Shown piece after piece: positions 45,035-54,325 of a stretch of DNA of 64,000 bases; within the stretch, counting starts at the first letter, position 1; every line of letters begins with the position of its first letter. Origin of the DNA: Microbispora rosea subsp. aerata (GTDB lineage: Bacteria; Actinomycetota; Actinomycetes; Streptosporangiales; Streptosporangiaceae); NCBI RefSeq assembly GCF_014647835.1, contig NZ_BMPY01000001.1:222128-286127 (forward strand), in the 5' to 3' direction. The notes beneath the pieces were generated by a model. The model ran no database searches, had not been told where the DNA came from, and saw nothing but the letters and a program-made list of their open reading frames with translations. The position numbers and the translations under genes are program-made.

Positions 45035-45634
45035 GTGGCCCAAGCATGGCTGCCCGGCGCAAGCCGACTTCCCTCCCCCGGGGACTCCGGAGCGATGCTC
45101 GGAGGAGCCCCGAGGACCGTCTGGTTCATCTGGCCCGCCGATCCCCACGGGGTTTCGGCCAAATCCGTCGCCCAACGGCTGATCCAGCTCCACCGGCCCT
45201 CTCACCTGGTGTGGAACCCGGTGACCGGGGAGCTCGTCCAGCTGCTCCCGCCCACCCGGGCGGGAGGCGGGCTCGCCGCGGATCGCGGCAGGAACGGGCG
45301 GGTCTGCGTGCAGATCCAAGTCATCGGCTCGGCGAGGGAACCGTTCACCGACACCAAACTCGACGGCCTGGACGACATCCTGGCCTGGCTCGACTCCTGG
45401 GAGGTGCCGCGCCGCTGGCCGGCCGGACCCCCGCTGCCCTATCCGCACTCCCTGACCGCCGAGCGCAGCAAGCGATTGTGGGCGCGCGGCGGTCACTTCG
45501 GTCACTCCCAGGTGCCCGGCACCAGGGAGGGCGATCCGGGATCGATCGACATCACCCGCATCATCGGCGAGGAGGCGCTCAACCTGGAGGTTCCCCTGCC
45601 CAGGAGCGAGCTCAAGCTCCTTCAGGAGGTATGA
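45035..45634 (+). CDS. Hypothetical protein with peptidoglycan-amidase-like (PGRP) features
   Basis: The 199-residue product has RPSHLVWNPVTGELVQLLPPT and a C-terminal GGHFGHSQVPGTREGDPGSIDI that recalls Amidase_2/PGRP proteins (zinc His and GDPG region). There is no signal peptide, so an extracellular lytic role is doubtful; such proteins recur in actinomycetes as conserved hypotheticals. The GTG start and the AAGGAG at 44995 leave the start open. The 3' end overlaps the convergent MocR gene by 23 bp. Confidence 0.6.
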   Translation: MAQAWLPGASRLPSPGDSGAMLGGAPRTVWFIWPADPHGVSAKSVAQRLIQLHRPSHLVWNPVTGELVQLLPPTRAGGGLAADRGRNGRVCVQIQVIGSAREPFTDTKLDGLDDILAWLDSWEVPRRWPAGPPLPYPHSLTAERSKRLWARGGHFGHSQVPGTREGDPGSIDITRIIGEEALNLEVPLPRSELKLLQEV

Positions 45635-46997
45635 GCTCCCGGATCACCGCGCACCCGCGCCGCAGGTCGGCCCGGGAGGCCGAGCCGTAGCCCAGCACGA
45701 TGCCGTGCACCCGGGGCGGCCCGAGATGGTGGGGCTCGGTCGTGTTCAGGAGCACGCCGCGTTCCCCGGCCTGCCGTACGAGGCCGGGGACCACCTCGGC
45801 GGGCAGGGCGAGCATCACGTGGAGCCCGGCCGTGTCGCCCCGCACGTACGGCCCGAGCGCCTCGACGATGACGGCCCGCCTGCGGGCGTACTCCAGCCGC
45901 ATCCTGCGCAGGTGCCGGTCGAGGTCGCCGCGCTCCAGCAGGGTCGTCACGGCCCGCTGGACCGGCCCGGACGTGCGGTCGGCGAGGAGCACACGGCGCT
46001 CGGCGACGGCGTCGAGCAGGTCCGCCGGGGCGACCAGCCAGCCGAGGCCGACGTCGGGGCCGAGCGACTTCGACAGCGTGCCGAGCAGCACCACCCGCTC
46101 CGGGTCGAGCCCGTAGAGCGCGGGCAGCGGCGCGACGTCGTAGCGGAACTCGGCGTCGTAGTCGTCCTCGACCACGATCGCGCCGGTCCTGCGCGCCCAG
46201 GCGAGCAGCTTCTCCCTGCGCGGGATCGGCAGCCGGCCGCCGACCGGGAACTGATGCGCGGGCGTGGTGTAGAGCACCCGCAGGTCGTCGGGGAGCGCCT
46301 CGACGATCACGCCCTGCTCGTCCACCGGGCAGGGCACGACCTGCGCGCCCCGGGAGGCGAAGATGTGCCTGGCGGCCCGCCAGCCCGGCTCCTCCACCCC
46401 GGCCTTCGTCCCCGGGCCGAGCAGCGTGGCCGCGATCAGGTCGAGCCCGTTGCCGGTGCTCCGGGTGACCATGACGTTGCCCGCGCCCACCGGCACGGCC
46501 CTGGCCCTGCGCAGGTGGTCGGCCAGCAGCTCGCGCAGCTCCGGGTGGCCGTACGGATCGGGGTAGGCGTCCGGCGCGAGCTCGCCCGCCGAGCGCCAGG
46601 CCCGCCGCCAGGCCGCCGTGTCGTAGTCGAGCACCCACGGCCGCCCCGGCCGCAGGTCGACCACACCCGGCCGCGCCTGCTCGTGGTGGCGGACCCGGCG
46701 GGCCTCGACCGCCCGCGCGCCGGGCCTGTCGTACGGCAGCGCCTCATCGGCCACGTACGTGCCCGAGCCGTGCCTGCCGTCCAGCCACCCCTCGGCGTAC
46801 AGCTGCTGGTAGGCGTCGGTCACGACGGTCCTGCTGACGCCCAGCAGGGCGGCCAGGCCCCGGGTGGACGGCAGCCGCTCCCCCGCTTTCAGCCCGCCGG
46901 TGCGCATGGCCTCCCGGAGCTGACCGGCCACCTGGACGGCGAGCGGCACCCCGCAGTCGCGGTCGACCACCAGCGGAAGATCGATGGTCTGGCGCAA
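45612..46997 (-). CDS. MocR/PdxR-type GntR regulator with aminotransferase-like domain
   Basis: The 461-residue protein joins an N-terminal GntR winged helix (residues 15-80: GERLPSTRGLAALLGVSRTVV) to a fold-type I PLP domain with VEEPGWRAARHIF, VVEDDYDAEFRYD and the PLP lysine in LGTLSKSLGP. MocR proteins sense PLP or related amines and usually control a divergent gene. The TTG start at 46997 follows GAGGAG by five bases. Divergent from it is a PPOX-type flavoprotein gene, its probable target. Confidence 0.88.
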   Translation of the reverse strand: MRQTIDLPLVVDRDCGVPLAVQVAGQLREAMRTGGLKAGERLPSTRGLAALLGVSRTVVTDAYQQLYAEGWLDGRHGSGTYVADEALPYDRPGARAVEARRVRHHEQARPGVVDLRPGRPWVLDYDTAAWRRAWRSAGELAPDAYPDPYGHPELRELLADHLRRARAVPVGAGNVMVTRSTGNGLDLIAATLLGPGTKAGVEEPGWRAARHIFASRGAQVVPCPVDEQGVIVEALPDDLRVLYTTPAHQFPVGGRLPIPRREKLLAWARRTGAIVVEDDYDAEFRYDVAPLPALYGLDPERVVLLGTLSKSLGPDVGLGWLVAPADLLDAVAERRVLLADRTSGPVQRAVTTLLERGDLDRHLRRMRLEYARRRAVIVEALGPYVRGDTAGLHVMLALPAEVVPGLVRQAGERGVLLNTTEPHHLGPPRVHGIVLGYGSASRADLRRGCAVIRELIPPEGA

Positions 46998-47046
46998 GTG
47001 GTCTCCTCGTACGGGCCGAAAGTGGACGTGTTGGGCCGGTCCACTT
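46996..47046. promoter_or_regulatory. Probable MocR operator (AAGTGG(A/T)C repeats)
   Basis: AAGTGGTC at 46996-47003 and AAGTGGAC at 47020-47027 form direct repeats 24 bp apart. AAGTGGAC is also mirrored by GTCCACTT at 47039-47046. Direct plus inverted half-sites in the gap between a MocR gene and its divergent partner are typical operators of this family. Confidence 0.65.
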
Positions 47047-47064
47047 CGCCCTAACGTAGCCGAC

Positions 47065-47712
47065 ATGCTTTCCACAACCGCCCGTACTATCGTCAACCGC
47101 TCGAAAGAGCGCGCCCGCACCGACCGCGCCGACCTGTACGCGGTCCTGGACGCCGGTCTCATCTGCCACCTCGGCGTGCTGGCCGGCGACTACCCCATGG
47201 TGATCCCCACCTGCTACGGGCGGATCGGCGACACGCTCTACGTGCACGGCTCCACCGGCGCGACCTCGCTGCGGGCGGCCCCGGGCACGCCGGTCTGCGT
47301 CACCGTCACCCACCTCGACGGGATCGTGCTGGCGCGGTCGGTGTTCAACCACTCCGTGAACTACCGGTCCGCCATGATCTACGGCCTGGCCAGGCGGGTG
47401 GACGACCCCGACGAACGGCTCGCCGGGCTGCGGGCGATCACCGAGCAACTGGCGCCCGGGCAGTGGGACGCCGTGCGCCCGCCGGACCGCAAGGAGCTGG
47501 CCGCCACCGCCGTGCTCGCCGTGTCGCTGGAGGAGGCGTCGGTGAAGGTGCGGCAGGGGCCGCCGCAGGACGAGGAGGAGGACTACGACCTTCCCGTCTG
47601 GGCGGGCGTGCAGCCGCTCACCGTGGTGTGGGGCGCTCCGGAACCCGACCCGCGCCTCGCCCCCGGCATCCCGGTGCCCGCCCACGTGAGCGACCGCCGG
47701 CCTCCGCTGTAA
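47065..47712 (+). CDS. Pyridoxamine-5'-phosphate-oxidase-like flavoprotein (NimA/FMN-binding split barrel)
   Basis: The 215-residue product has a split-barrel FMN-binding fold: DLYAVLDAGLICHLGVLAGDYPMVIPTCYGRIGDTLYVHG, CVTVTHLDGIVLARSVFNHSVNYRSAMIYG. It resembles NimA/PPOX-type proteins rather than the PdxH enzyme. The ATG at 47065 is 18 bp after the AAGTGGAC/GTCCACTT operator. Divergent MocR regulation suggests a link with PLP or amine metabolism. Confidence 0.85.
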   Translation: MLSTTARTIVNRSKERARTDRADLYAVLDAGLICHLGVLAGDYPMVIPTCYGRIGDTLYVHGSTGATSLRAAPGTPVCVTVTHLDGIVLARSVFNHSVNYRSAMIYGLARRVDDPDERLAGLRAITEQLAPGQWDAVRPPDRKELAATAVLAVSLEEASVKVRQGPPQDEEEDYDLPVWAGVQPLTVVWGAPEPDPRLAPGIPVPAHVSDRRPPL

Positions 47713-47769
47713 GCGGTCTGCAAGCGCTTTCATCGACAGTGTGGGCGACCTATTCGACTGGGAGGCCCC

Positions 47770-50061
47770 ATGAGTTCCGCCGAGCACTGGAATGTGCCCG
47801 GTTACACGGTGACCCGCGAGCTGGGCGCGGGAGGCGGCGGTCGCGTCGTCCTCGCCGTCCACGAGCGGTCCGGCGCCCCGGTGGCGATCAAATACCTGTC
47901 GGAGACCCTGCGCCGGGACGAGGAGTTCGTCGCCCGGTTCCGGCAGGAGGCACGCCTGCTCGTCGAGCTGAACGACCCGAACGTCGTACGGCTCTACGAA
48001 TACCTGGAGACCGAGCAGGGCGCCGCGATCGTCATGGAACTGGTCGACGGCCCCACCCTGCGGGCGCTGCTGCGCGAGCAGGGCCCGACGGGTCCGGAGG
48101 CCGCGCTGGCCGTGCTCAAGGGCTCCCTGCTCGGCCTGGCCGCCGCGCACAGCACCGGCGTCGTCCACCGCGACTACAAGCCGGAGAACGTGCTGGTGGC
48201 CGCCGACGGCACCAGCAAGCTCGCCGACTTCGGCATCGCCGTGCGGGCCGGCGGGGCCCCCGGCGCCCCCGCGGGCACCCCGCCGTACATGGCCCCGGAG
48301 CAGTGGACGGGCGCGGCCGCCTCACCGGCGTCCGACGTGTACGCCGCGACGGCGGTCTTCTTCGAGTGCCTGACCGGGCACCGGCCGTACCGCGCGAGCG
48401 AGCACGCCGTGCTGCGGCACATGCACATGACCGCGCCGGTGCCGGTCGAGGAGGTCCCCGAGCCGCTGCGGCACCTGGTCGCGCGCGGCATGGCGAAGGA
48501 CCCCGCGCTGCGGCCGGCCAGCGCCGCCGCGTTCGTCTACGAGCTGGAGCGGGCCGCCGTGGCGGCGTACGGCCCGGCCTGGGAGGAACGGGGCCGCGGC
48601 AGGCTGGTCGCGCTCGCCGCCGCCCTGGCCGCGACGTTCCCGCTGAGCCGGGTGCGTCCCATCGAGACCGGCACCTCGCTGTTCACGACCTCCCTGTTCG
48701 CCAAGGCGCTGCGCGCGCTGCGGAGCAGGGGCGTCCTGCTCACCGCCGGGGCGGCCCTGATGGTGGCCATGGGCGGCGGCATCGGCGCGTACGCCCTGGG
48801 CTCGGCCGGGACCCGCACCGTCGCGGCGTCGCAGGAGGCGGAGCCGGGTGGCGGCGGTGTGCCCGCCGCCGCGTCCGCGTCGCCGGCCGTCCCGGAGGAG
48901 AGCCCGTCCGAGGCTCCCACCGAGACTCCCGCTGAGGCTCCCACCGAGACTCCCTACGCGGCTCCCTCCCCGGCGCCGGAGAAGACTTCCGCGCAGTCCC
49001 CCTCGGCGACGCCGAGCAAGGCGGCCCCGGAGACGTCCGCCACCCCGGCGGCGTCCCCCCAGTCATCTCCCAAGCCGTCGCCGAAGCCCTCGCCCACCCC
49101 GTCGCCCAAGGCGTCGCCGACGCCGTCGCCCTCTCCCGCGCCCGTCAAGGTCTCGGCCCTGGACGTCGGCGGTCTGTCGTACCAGGCCAAGGCCGGCGCG
49201 GACGGCGCGACCGGCGCCGGAACGGTCACCGTCAGAACCAGCGGGCCGGGCAAGGTGACGCTGACCGTGCGCTTCACCGCCAACGGCACCGTGACCGACA
49301 CCCGCACGCTCACCCTCAGCGGCGCGACCTCCTACACCCGCACCGTCTCCGGCGACCTCGGCCGGGTCTGCTCGGGCACCTGGGGCATGAGCGTGACCAC
49401 CGTCCCGGCCGCGGCGGGCGGCACCCGGACCGTCACGGCCAAGGCGCCGGAGTGCCCGACCTCCGTGACCTCGGTGCAGGTCGGCACCCCCGCCGTGTCG
49501 TCGGCCGGGGTCGTGACGGCCACCGTGACCGTGACCACCGACGGCACCGGCCCGGTGAACCTGACCGGCCGCTTCTCCGCGCCCTCCGGGGGCGGCGGCA
49601 CGCAGACGGTCCGCCTGTCCGGCGCGAAGACCTACACGCGGACGCTGTCGTACAGCTTCCCCAGCCGCCCCTGCGGCGAGAACGTCACGGTCAGCGTCTC
49701 CACCGACCCGGCGGCCCCGGGCGGCGCCGCCTCGCGCTCGGTCGCGGTGACCTGCCCCGCCTCCGTGAGCCAGGTGCGCGTGCAGAGCGTGTCCATCAGC
49801 GGGACGACGGCGACGGCCACCATCGCCGTCACCGCCGGCAACACCTCCGCGGTGCGCCTGAACGTCGCCTGGAGGACCAGGGACACCACGATGGCCACCC
49901 AGACCTACAGCCTGTCGGGCAAGACCAGCTACACCGTCACGGCCTCCTACACCTTCCCCTACTGGCCCTGCGACTCCTACGGCCTGACCGCCTCGACCTC
50001 CCCGGCGGCGGCGGGCGGCGCCGCCACAATCACCAAGTCGACAGACTCGTGCATCAAATAA
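47770..50061 (+). CDS. Receptor-type Ser/Thr protein kinase with three extracellular beta repeats
   Basis: The 763-residue kinase has a PknB-type catalytic domain (residues 10-270) with GAGGGGRVV, Lys41, the catalytic loop HRDYKPEN (Asp135), DFG Asp153 and APEQW. Tyr replaces the usual Leu in HRDLKPEN. A membrane helix spans about 320-343, followed by a Ser/Pro/Thr-rich linker and three copies of a roughly 95-residue beta-type repeat, each with a conserved Cys pair. The repeats replace the PASTA repeats of PknB. ATG with GGAGG. The next gene is a paralogue. Confidence 0.9.
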   Translation: MSSAEHWNVPGYTVTRELGAGGGGRVVLAVHERSGAPVAIKYLSETLRRDEEFVARFRQEARLLVELNDPNVVRLYEYLETEQGAAIVMELVDGPTLRALLREQGPTGPEAALAVLKGSLLGLAAAHSTGVVHRDYKPENVLVAADGTSKLADFGIAVRAGGAPGAPAGTPPYMAPEQWTGAAASPASDVYAATAVFFECLTGHRPYRASEHAVLRHMHMTAPVPVEEVPEPLRHLVARGMAKDPALRPASAAAFVYELERAAVAAYGPAWEERGRGRLVALAAALAATFPLSRVRPIETGTSLFTTSLFAKALRALRSRGVLLTAGAALMVAMGGGIGAYALGSAGTRTVAASQEAEPGGGGVPAAASASPAVPEESPSEAPTETPAEAPTETPYAAPSPAPEKTSAQSPSATPSKAAPETSATPAASPQSSPKPSPKPSPTPSPKASPTPSPSPAPVKVSALDVGGLSYQAKAGADGATGAGTVTVRTSGPGKVTLTVRFTANGTVTDTRTLTLSGATSYTRTVSGDLGRVCSGTWGMSVTTVPAAAGGTRTVTAKAPECPTSVTSVQVGTPAVSSAGVVTATVTVTTDGTGPVNLTGRFSAPSGGGGTQTVRLSGAKTYTRTLSYSFPSRPCGENVTVSVSTDPAAPGGAASRSVAVTCPASVSQVRVQSVSISGTTATATIAVTAGNTSAVRLNVAWRTRDTTMATQTYSLSGKTSYTVTASYTFPYWPCDSYGLTASTSPAAAGGAATITKSTDSCIK

Positions 50062-50186
50062 GACATGACGACCACTGACAACTTTGACTGACTAAATCAT
50101 GACTATTCATCGCAAACGCGAGGTCGTCACTAAGCTACGGTCTCGTCATTTCGGCGGGGGCCCAGGCGATGAGGAGATAGACCGTT

Positions 50187-51866
50187 ATGCACGGCCAGAC
50201 GGACTCCTGGCGCGTCCCCGGTTACACCGAGATCCGTGAACTCGGCACCGGAGGCTCCGGCCGGGTGGTGCTCGCGCGGCACGACGCAGACGACGTCCGC
50301 GTGGCGATCAAGTATCTGTCCGGCGAGTTGATGTCGGACCTTCACTTCGTCGCCCGGTTCCGGCACGAGGCCCGCCTGCTCGCCGCGATGGAGCCCAGCC
50401 CCCACGCGGCGCGCTTCTACGAGTACTTCGAGACCGCGCGGGGCGCCGCGATCGTCATGGAGCTGATCGACGGCGTCTCGCTCCGCACGATGCTCCGCTC
50501 GGAGGGGCCGACCGGTCCCGAGGCGGCGCTCACCGTGCTCAAGGGCTCGCTGCTCGGCCTGGCGGCGGCGCACTCCATCGGCGTCGTCCACCGCGACTAC
50601 AAGCCCGAGAACGTGATGATCGAGGCCGACGGCACCAGCAAGCTCGTCGACTTCGGCATCGCGGCGCAGGCCGGCGAGGGGACCAGCGCGTCCGGCACGC
50701 CGCCGTACATGGCTCCGGAACAGTGGATGGGCGGCAAGGCCGGACCGGCGAGCGACGTCTACGCCGCCACCGTCGTCTTCTTCGAGTGCCTCACCGGCAG
50801 CCGTCCGTTCCGGGCGCAGAACACCGCCGCGCTGGCCCGCCAGCACCAGGCGACCCCTCCCCCGGTGGACGAGGTGCCGCCCCCGCTGCGCGGCCTCGTG
50901 GAGCGCGGCATGGCCAAGCGGCCGCAGGACCGCTTCGCGTCCGCCGAGGAGTTCCTGCGGGAGCTGGAGATCGTCGCCGTCGACACGTACGGCCCGGCCT
51001 GGGAGGAGCGCGGGCGGCGGCGGCTCGCCGCGCTCGCCGGGTTGCTCGTGGCGTTCTTCCCGCTGAGGGAGAAGACGCCCGAGGTCGGCACCGCGCTGGC
51101 CGAGTCGAGGCTGGGCGGCCTGCTGAGCCGGACCCGAATGAAGATCGGCCTCACCCTGGCGGGGATGGTCGTGATCGCGGGCGGGTCGGTGGCGCTGGTC
51201 CAGAGCATGAGCAGCACGACCCTGCAGGCCGGGACGACGCTCGAGACGCAGAGCACCCCCCTGGTCGATCCCTCGTCCATCGACGTCGAGGGGGTCCCCA
51301 GCAAGGCGCCGGAGAAGGCCACCCCGGCCCCCGCGGCCACCCGCGGGGGCAAGCCGAGCGCGTCGCCGACGCCGGTCACGCGCCCCACCGTGACGGTCCA
51401 GCCGACCCGCAGGCCCGGCTCCACGCCGACCGCGACGCCGAAGCGCACGCCGGTCGTCACGCCCACGCGCAAGCCGACCCGCAGGCCCGTGCCCTCGCCG
51501 AAGCCGAGCCCCTCGGACGACTCTCCGATCAGGCTGGACCCGCCGAAGAGGCCGGAGACGACCGCGCCGGCTCCCACCCGGACCGCCACGCAGCCGACGT
51601 CGCAGCCCACGACCCGGCCCACAACCCGGCCCACGACACAACCCACCGGGCAGCCCACGGGACAGCCCACCGGGCAGCCTTCGAACACGGCGACGCCCAC
51701 GCAGACCCAGACTCCGGACGAGCCGCCCAGGCTGACGCTCTCGCCCGAGCCCTCGCGGGAGGGGCCGGCGAACGTGCTCGCCGCCGGCATGGTGGTGACG
51801 ATCGGGCTCGCACCCGCCACACTGGCCATGGGACGCGTTCGCGGACGGCACCGAAGGCGGCGGTAA
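50187..51866 (+). CDS. Receptor-type Ser/Thr protein kinase with Pro/Thr-rich tail
   Basis: This 559-residue paralogue of the kinase upstream shares MHGQTDSWRVPGYTEIRELG, Lys42, HRDYKPEN (Asp137), DFG Asp155 and the SDVYAATVVFFECLTG region. A membrane helix is at about 320-340. Its outside part is a low-complexity Pro/Thr/Gln/Arg tail with TRPTT and QPTGQPTG repeats instead of beta repeats. The stop codon TAA abuts the ATG of the next gene. Tandem duplication of the kinase is clear from the near-identical catalytic loops. Confidence 0.9.
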   Translation: MHGQTDSWRVPGYTEIRELGTGGSGRVVLARHDADDVRVAIKYLSGELMSDLHFVARFRHEARLLAAMEPSPHAARFYEYFETARGAAIVMELIDGVSLRTMLRSEGPTGPEAALTVLKGSLLGLAAAHSIGVVHRDYKPENVMIEADGTSKLVDFGIAAQAGEGTSASGTPPYMAPEQWMGGKAGPASDVYAATVVFFECLTGSRPFRAQNTAALARQHQATPPPVDEVPPPLRGLVERGMAKRPQDRFASAEEFLRELEIVAVDTYGPAWEERGRRRLAALAGLLVAFFPLREKTPEVGTALAESRLGGLLSRTRMKIGLTLAGMVVIAGGSVALVQSMSSTTLQAGTTLETQSTPLVDPSSIDVEGVPSKAPEKATPAPAATRGGKPSASPTPVTRPTVTVQPTRRPGSTPTATPKRTPVVTPTRKPTRRPVPSPKPSPSDDSPIRLDPPKRPETTAPAPTRTATQPTSQPTTRPTTRPTTQPTGQPTGQPTGQPSNTATPTQTQTPDEPPRLTLSPEPSREGPANVLAAGMVVTIGLAPATLAMGRVRGRHRRRR

Positions 51867-53231
51867 ATGCGAGAAGGCGTGACGGTCGCGGGGCACCGGC
51901 TCACCGGCCGCACCCGGCTCAGCGAGATCGGCACCTGGGCGGACGCCGTCGCGCCCGGCGGAAGGCCGTCCGGCGTGCTGCGGTTCGATCCCCCGGCCGT
52001 CGCGACGGCCCAGGCCCGCGAACGGCTGGTCGCGGCGGTGGGCGCCGACGTACGGCTCCAAAACGGCGGGGCCGCCGGCCTGCTGCCCGTCATCGACCTG
52101 GTGGCCGCCCGTGACGAGGTCTGGCTGATCACCGGCCGGGCGACGCCGGCCGTCGCCGACCTGATGGCCGCCGGCCTGCTGGACGCGGGCGGTGCGGCGA
52201 CCGTTCTCGTGGAGACCGCGCAGGCCCTGCTCGCCGTGCACGCCGCCGGGCTGGCCCACGGCGCGTTGCACCCCGGGACGGTCGTGATCGGCGAGGACGG
52301 CGCGGTGCTGCTGGCCGAGCGCGGCCTGCTGCGCGCGCTCCGGGGCGAGCACGCGTCGGCGGAACAGGACGTCGCCGCCTGGGCCGCGCTCGCCGGCACC
52401 CTGGCCTCCGCCTGCGGGGGAGAACGCGCCGCGGCGGTGCTGCGCTGGGCGTCCGCCGCCGCCCCGGCCCGGGGTCTGGCCGGCGTGCGCGACACCCTGC
52501 TCGCCGAGCGCGACGCGTTCCCCGGGATGGGCCGGGACGGACTGGCCCGTGCCGCACGCGACGTTCACACGCGGCCGGCCGCGCCGTCGGCCCCGCCGTC
52601 GGCCCCGCCGCCGGTCTTTGGGCCGTCCCCCGCCGATATGCCCGGCGGGGAGGCCGTGACCCTGCTCGATCTGCCGAGCGTGGCGGACGACCGGGGCGAG
52701 GTGATGATGCGGTTCGGGCCGGGCGTGCCCACCGAGACCACGGCTGCGCAGATCTGGCGGTCCGGGCAGACCGCCGCCGCGATCACGGCCGCCCAGACCG
52801 GCGGGGCGGCCCCCCGGCGGCGCCGGAGGCACACCACCGCCTTGGCGGGGACGTTGCTGCTGGCGATCCTGATCGCGGTGGTGATCCTGTGGCTGCGCCA
52901 GACGCCCGGTGCGGCGCTCGCGGTGAGCGACGTCGACGTCAAGGCGCCCAAGAAGACGGTGCGCTGCGGCGGCACGGCCGATTTCGTGGGCGTCGTCGAG
53001 ACCAACGGCGAGGCCGGGACGATCCGCTACCTCTGGATCCGCAGCGACGACCGCGAGCCGCTGGAGCAGGAGCAGCAGGTCTCCTCGGGAGACACGTCGG
53101 TGAACCTCCCGTTGCACTGGAAGGTGACCGGATCGGGGTCGTTCAAGGGCACCGCGACGCTGCGTGTCCTGTCCCCGACGACGACCGGAAAGCCGATGCA
53201 GGACAAGGGAAGTTTCACCTACAAATGCTGA
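51867..53231 (+). CDS. Membrane pseudokinase with extracellular Cys-paired domain
   Basis: The 454-residue protein starts directly after the kinase stop (TAAATG), so both are coupled. Its N-terminal 220 residues resemble a PknB-type C-lobe: VETAQALLAVHAAGLAHGALHPGTVVIGEDG occupies the place of HRDLKPEN and is followed by a small LLAERGLL segment in place of DFG. Catalytic Asp and DFG are missing; no Lys/Gly-loop is seen. A membrane helix at about 326-346 precedes a beta-type outer domain with Cys residues near 372 and at the C-terminus. It is likely a regulatory partner of the kinase. Confidence 0.78.
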   Translation: MREGVTVAGHRLTGRTRLSEIGTWADAVAPGGRPSGVLRFDPPAVATAQARERLVAAVGADVRLQNGGAAGLLPVIDLVAARDEVWLITGRATPAVADLMAAGLLDAGGAATVLVETAQALLAVHAAGLAHGALHPGTVVIGEDGAVLLAERGLLRALRGEHASAEQDVAAWAALAGTLASACGGERAAAVLRWASAAAPARGLAGVRDTLLAERDAFPGMGRDGLARAARDVHTRPAAPSAPPSAPPPVFGPSPADMPGGEAVTLLDLPSVADDRGEVMMRFGPGVPTETTAAQIWRSGQTAAAITAAQTGGAAPRRRRRHTTALAGTLLLAILIAVVILWLRQTPGAALAVSDVDVKAPKKTVRCGGTADFVGVVETNGEAGTIRYLWIRSDDREPLEQEQQVSSGDTSVNLPLHWKVTGSGSFKGTATLRVLSPTTTGKPMQDKGSFTYKC

Positions 53232-53250
53232 TTTCATTAGTGTGACGGGC

Positions 53251-54291
53251 ATGACGACGACCCCCGCCGGCTGGTATCCGGATCCGTACGGCTCCCCTCT
53301 GCTCCGTTGGTGGGACGGCACTCAGTGGACCGACGCCACCCACGCGCCCGGACAGGAAGCCGCGGCGCCGCCGCAGACCCCGCAACCCGCGCAGCAGCAG
53401 ACACCGCAGTGGGCGCAGCCTCTGCCGCAGCCCCAATTCCAGCAGGCGCAGTTTCAGCAGCCGGGCGGGCCGTGGGGGCCCCCGAACCAGACGGCGCAGC
53501 TTCCGGCCGCCGAGTTCGGCACACCGCAGCGCACGTCGCCCGTCTGGCCGTGGATCGTCGGCGGCGTCACGGCGGTGGTCGTGCTCGCGCTGGTCATCGG
53601 CGGCGCGGTCATCGTCCTGCGCGACCGCGCCGACTCGATGGCCGCCCGGCCGCAGACCACCGCGGCGCCGCCGCAGCTCGACCAGACCGTGCCGCCCGAG
53701 CGGCCGCGGCAGTCCACCCCGCCGCTGCCCCAGCTCCCCCAGCCGGCCGGCGGCCGCATCGCCGACCCGGTGACGGGCCTGTCGTACGCGTACCCGGGCG
53801 ACGCGTGGCAGGTGCCGGACTCGAAGAACGTCAACAACCCGGCCGACCAGCGGTTGCCGCTGTGGACGAGCGGCTGCCAGACGACGTCCCAGGCGAACTA
53901 CGACGGCAGGGGCGGCGACTGGGTGGGGAGCATCTACACCGCCGAGGTGCCCCAGATCTTCCCTTACAGCGGCCCCCGGAGCTTCGGGCAGCTCGCCCAG
54001 TCGCTGCTGCTCACCTATGACCCGGTCTTCTACGGCATCCCGCACGAGCGCAAGATCCTGCGCAGCGAGGCGCTGACCGTGAGCGGCAAGCAGGGCTGGG
54101 TCATCGAGTTCGAGATGGACTTCACCCAGGTCGCCGAGGCCAACGGCCTGAAGTGGAGGAAGGAGAGGGGCGAGATCATCCTCGTGGACCGCGGCCTGAA
54201 CGACCGTCCCGCGATGCTGTACATCTCGGTGCCCGACAATCTGGACCTGTCGGTCATCAAGCGCGTGGAGGAATCACTCGAAGCGAAGTGA
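53251..54291 (+). CDS. DUF2510-containing membrane protein
   Basis: The 346-residue protein has a DUF2510 start (PAGWYPDPYGSPLLRWWDGTQWTD), a Gln/Pro-rich cytoplasmic linker, a membrane helix around residues 98-122 and an extracellular C-terminal domain of about 170 residues (VTGLSYAYPGDAWQVP ... AMLYISVPDN). The DUF2510 module may bind membranes or partners. It follows the pseudokinase by 19 bp and may be a substrate or partner of the kinases. The ATG at 53251 fits the family start; no strong ribosome site is present. Confidence 0.82.
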   Translation: MTTTPAGWYPDPYGSPLLRWWDGTQWTDATHAPGQEAAAPPQTPQPAQQQTPQWAQPLPQPQFQQAQFQQPGGPWGPPNQTAQLPAAEFGTPQRTSPVWPWIVGGVTAVVVLALVIGGAVIVLRDRADSMAARPQTTAAPPQLDQTVPPERPRQSTPPLPQLPQPAGGRIADPVTGLSYAYPGDAWQVPDSKNVNNPADQRLPLWTSGCQTTSQANYDGRGGDWVGSIYTAEVPQIFPYSGPRSFGQLAQSLLLTYDPVFYGIPHERKILRSEALTVSGKQGWVIEFEMDFTQVAEANGLKWRKERGEIILVDRGLNDRPAMLYISVPDNLDLSVIKRVEESLEAK

Positions 54292-54325
54292 CGTTCGCAT
54301 TACCCTTCCGCATTACTCTTGAGCC

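Noticed and set aside
50130-53321. 1063-codon minus-strand frame across the kinase genes
   Set aside because: Antisense to the two kinases and the pseudokinase; Arg/Gly-rich with no domain.
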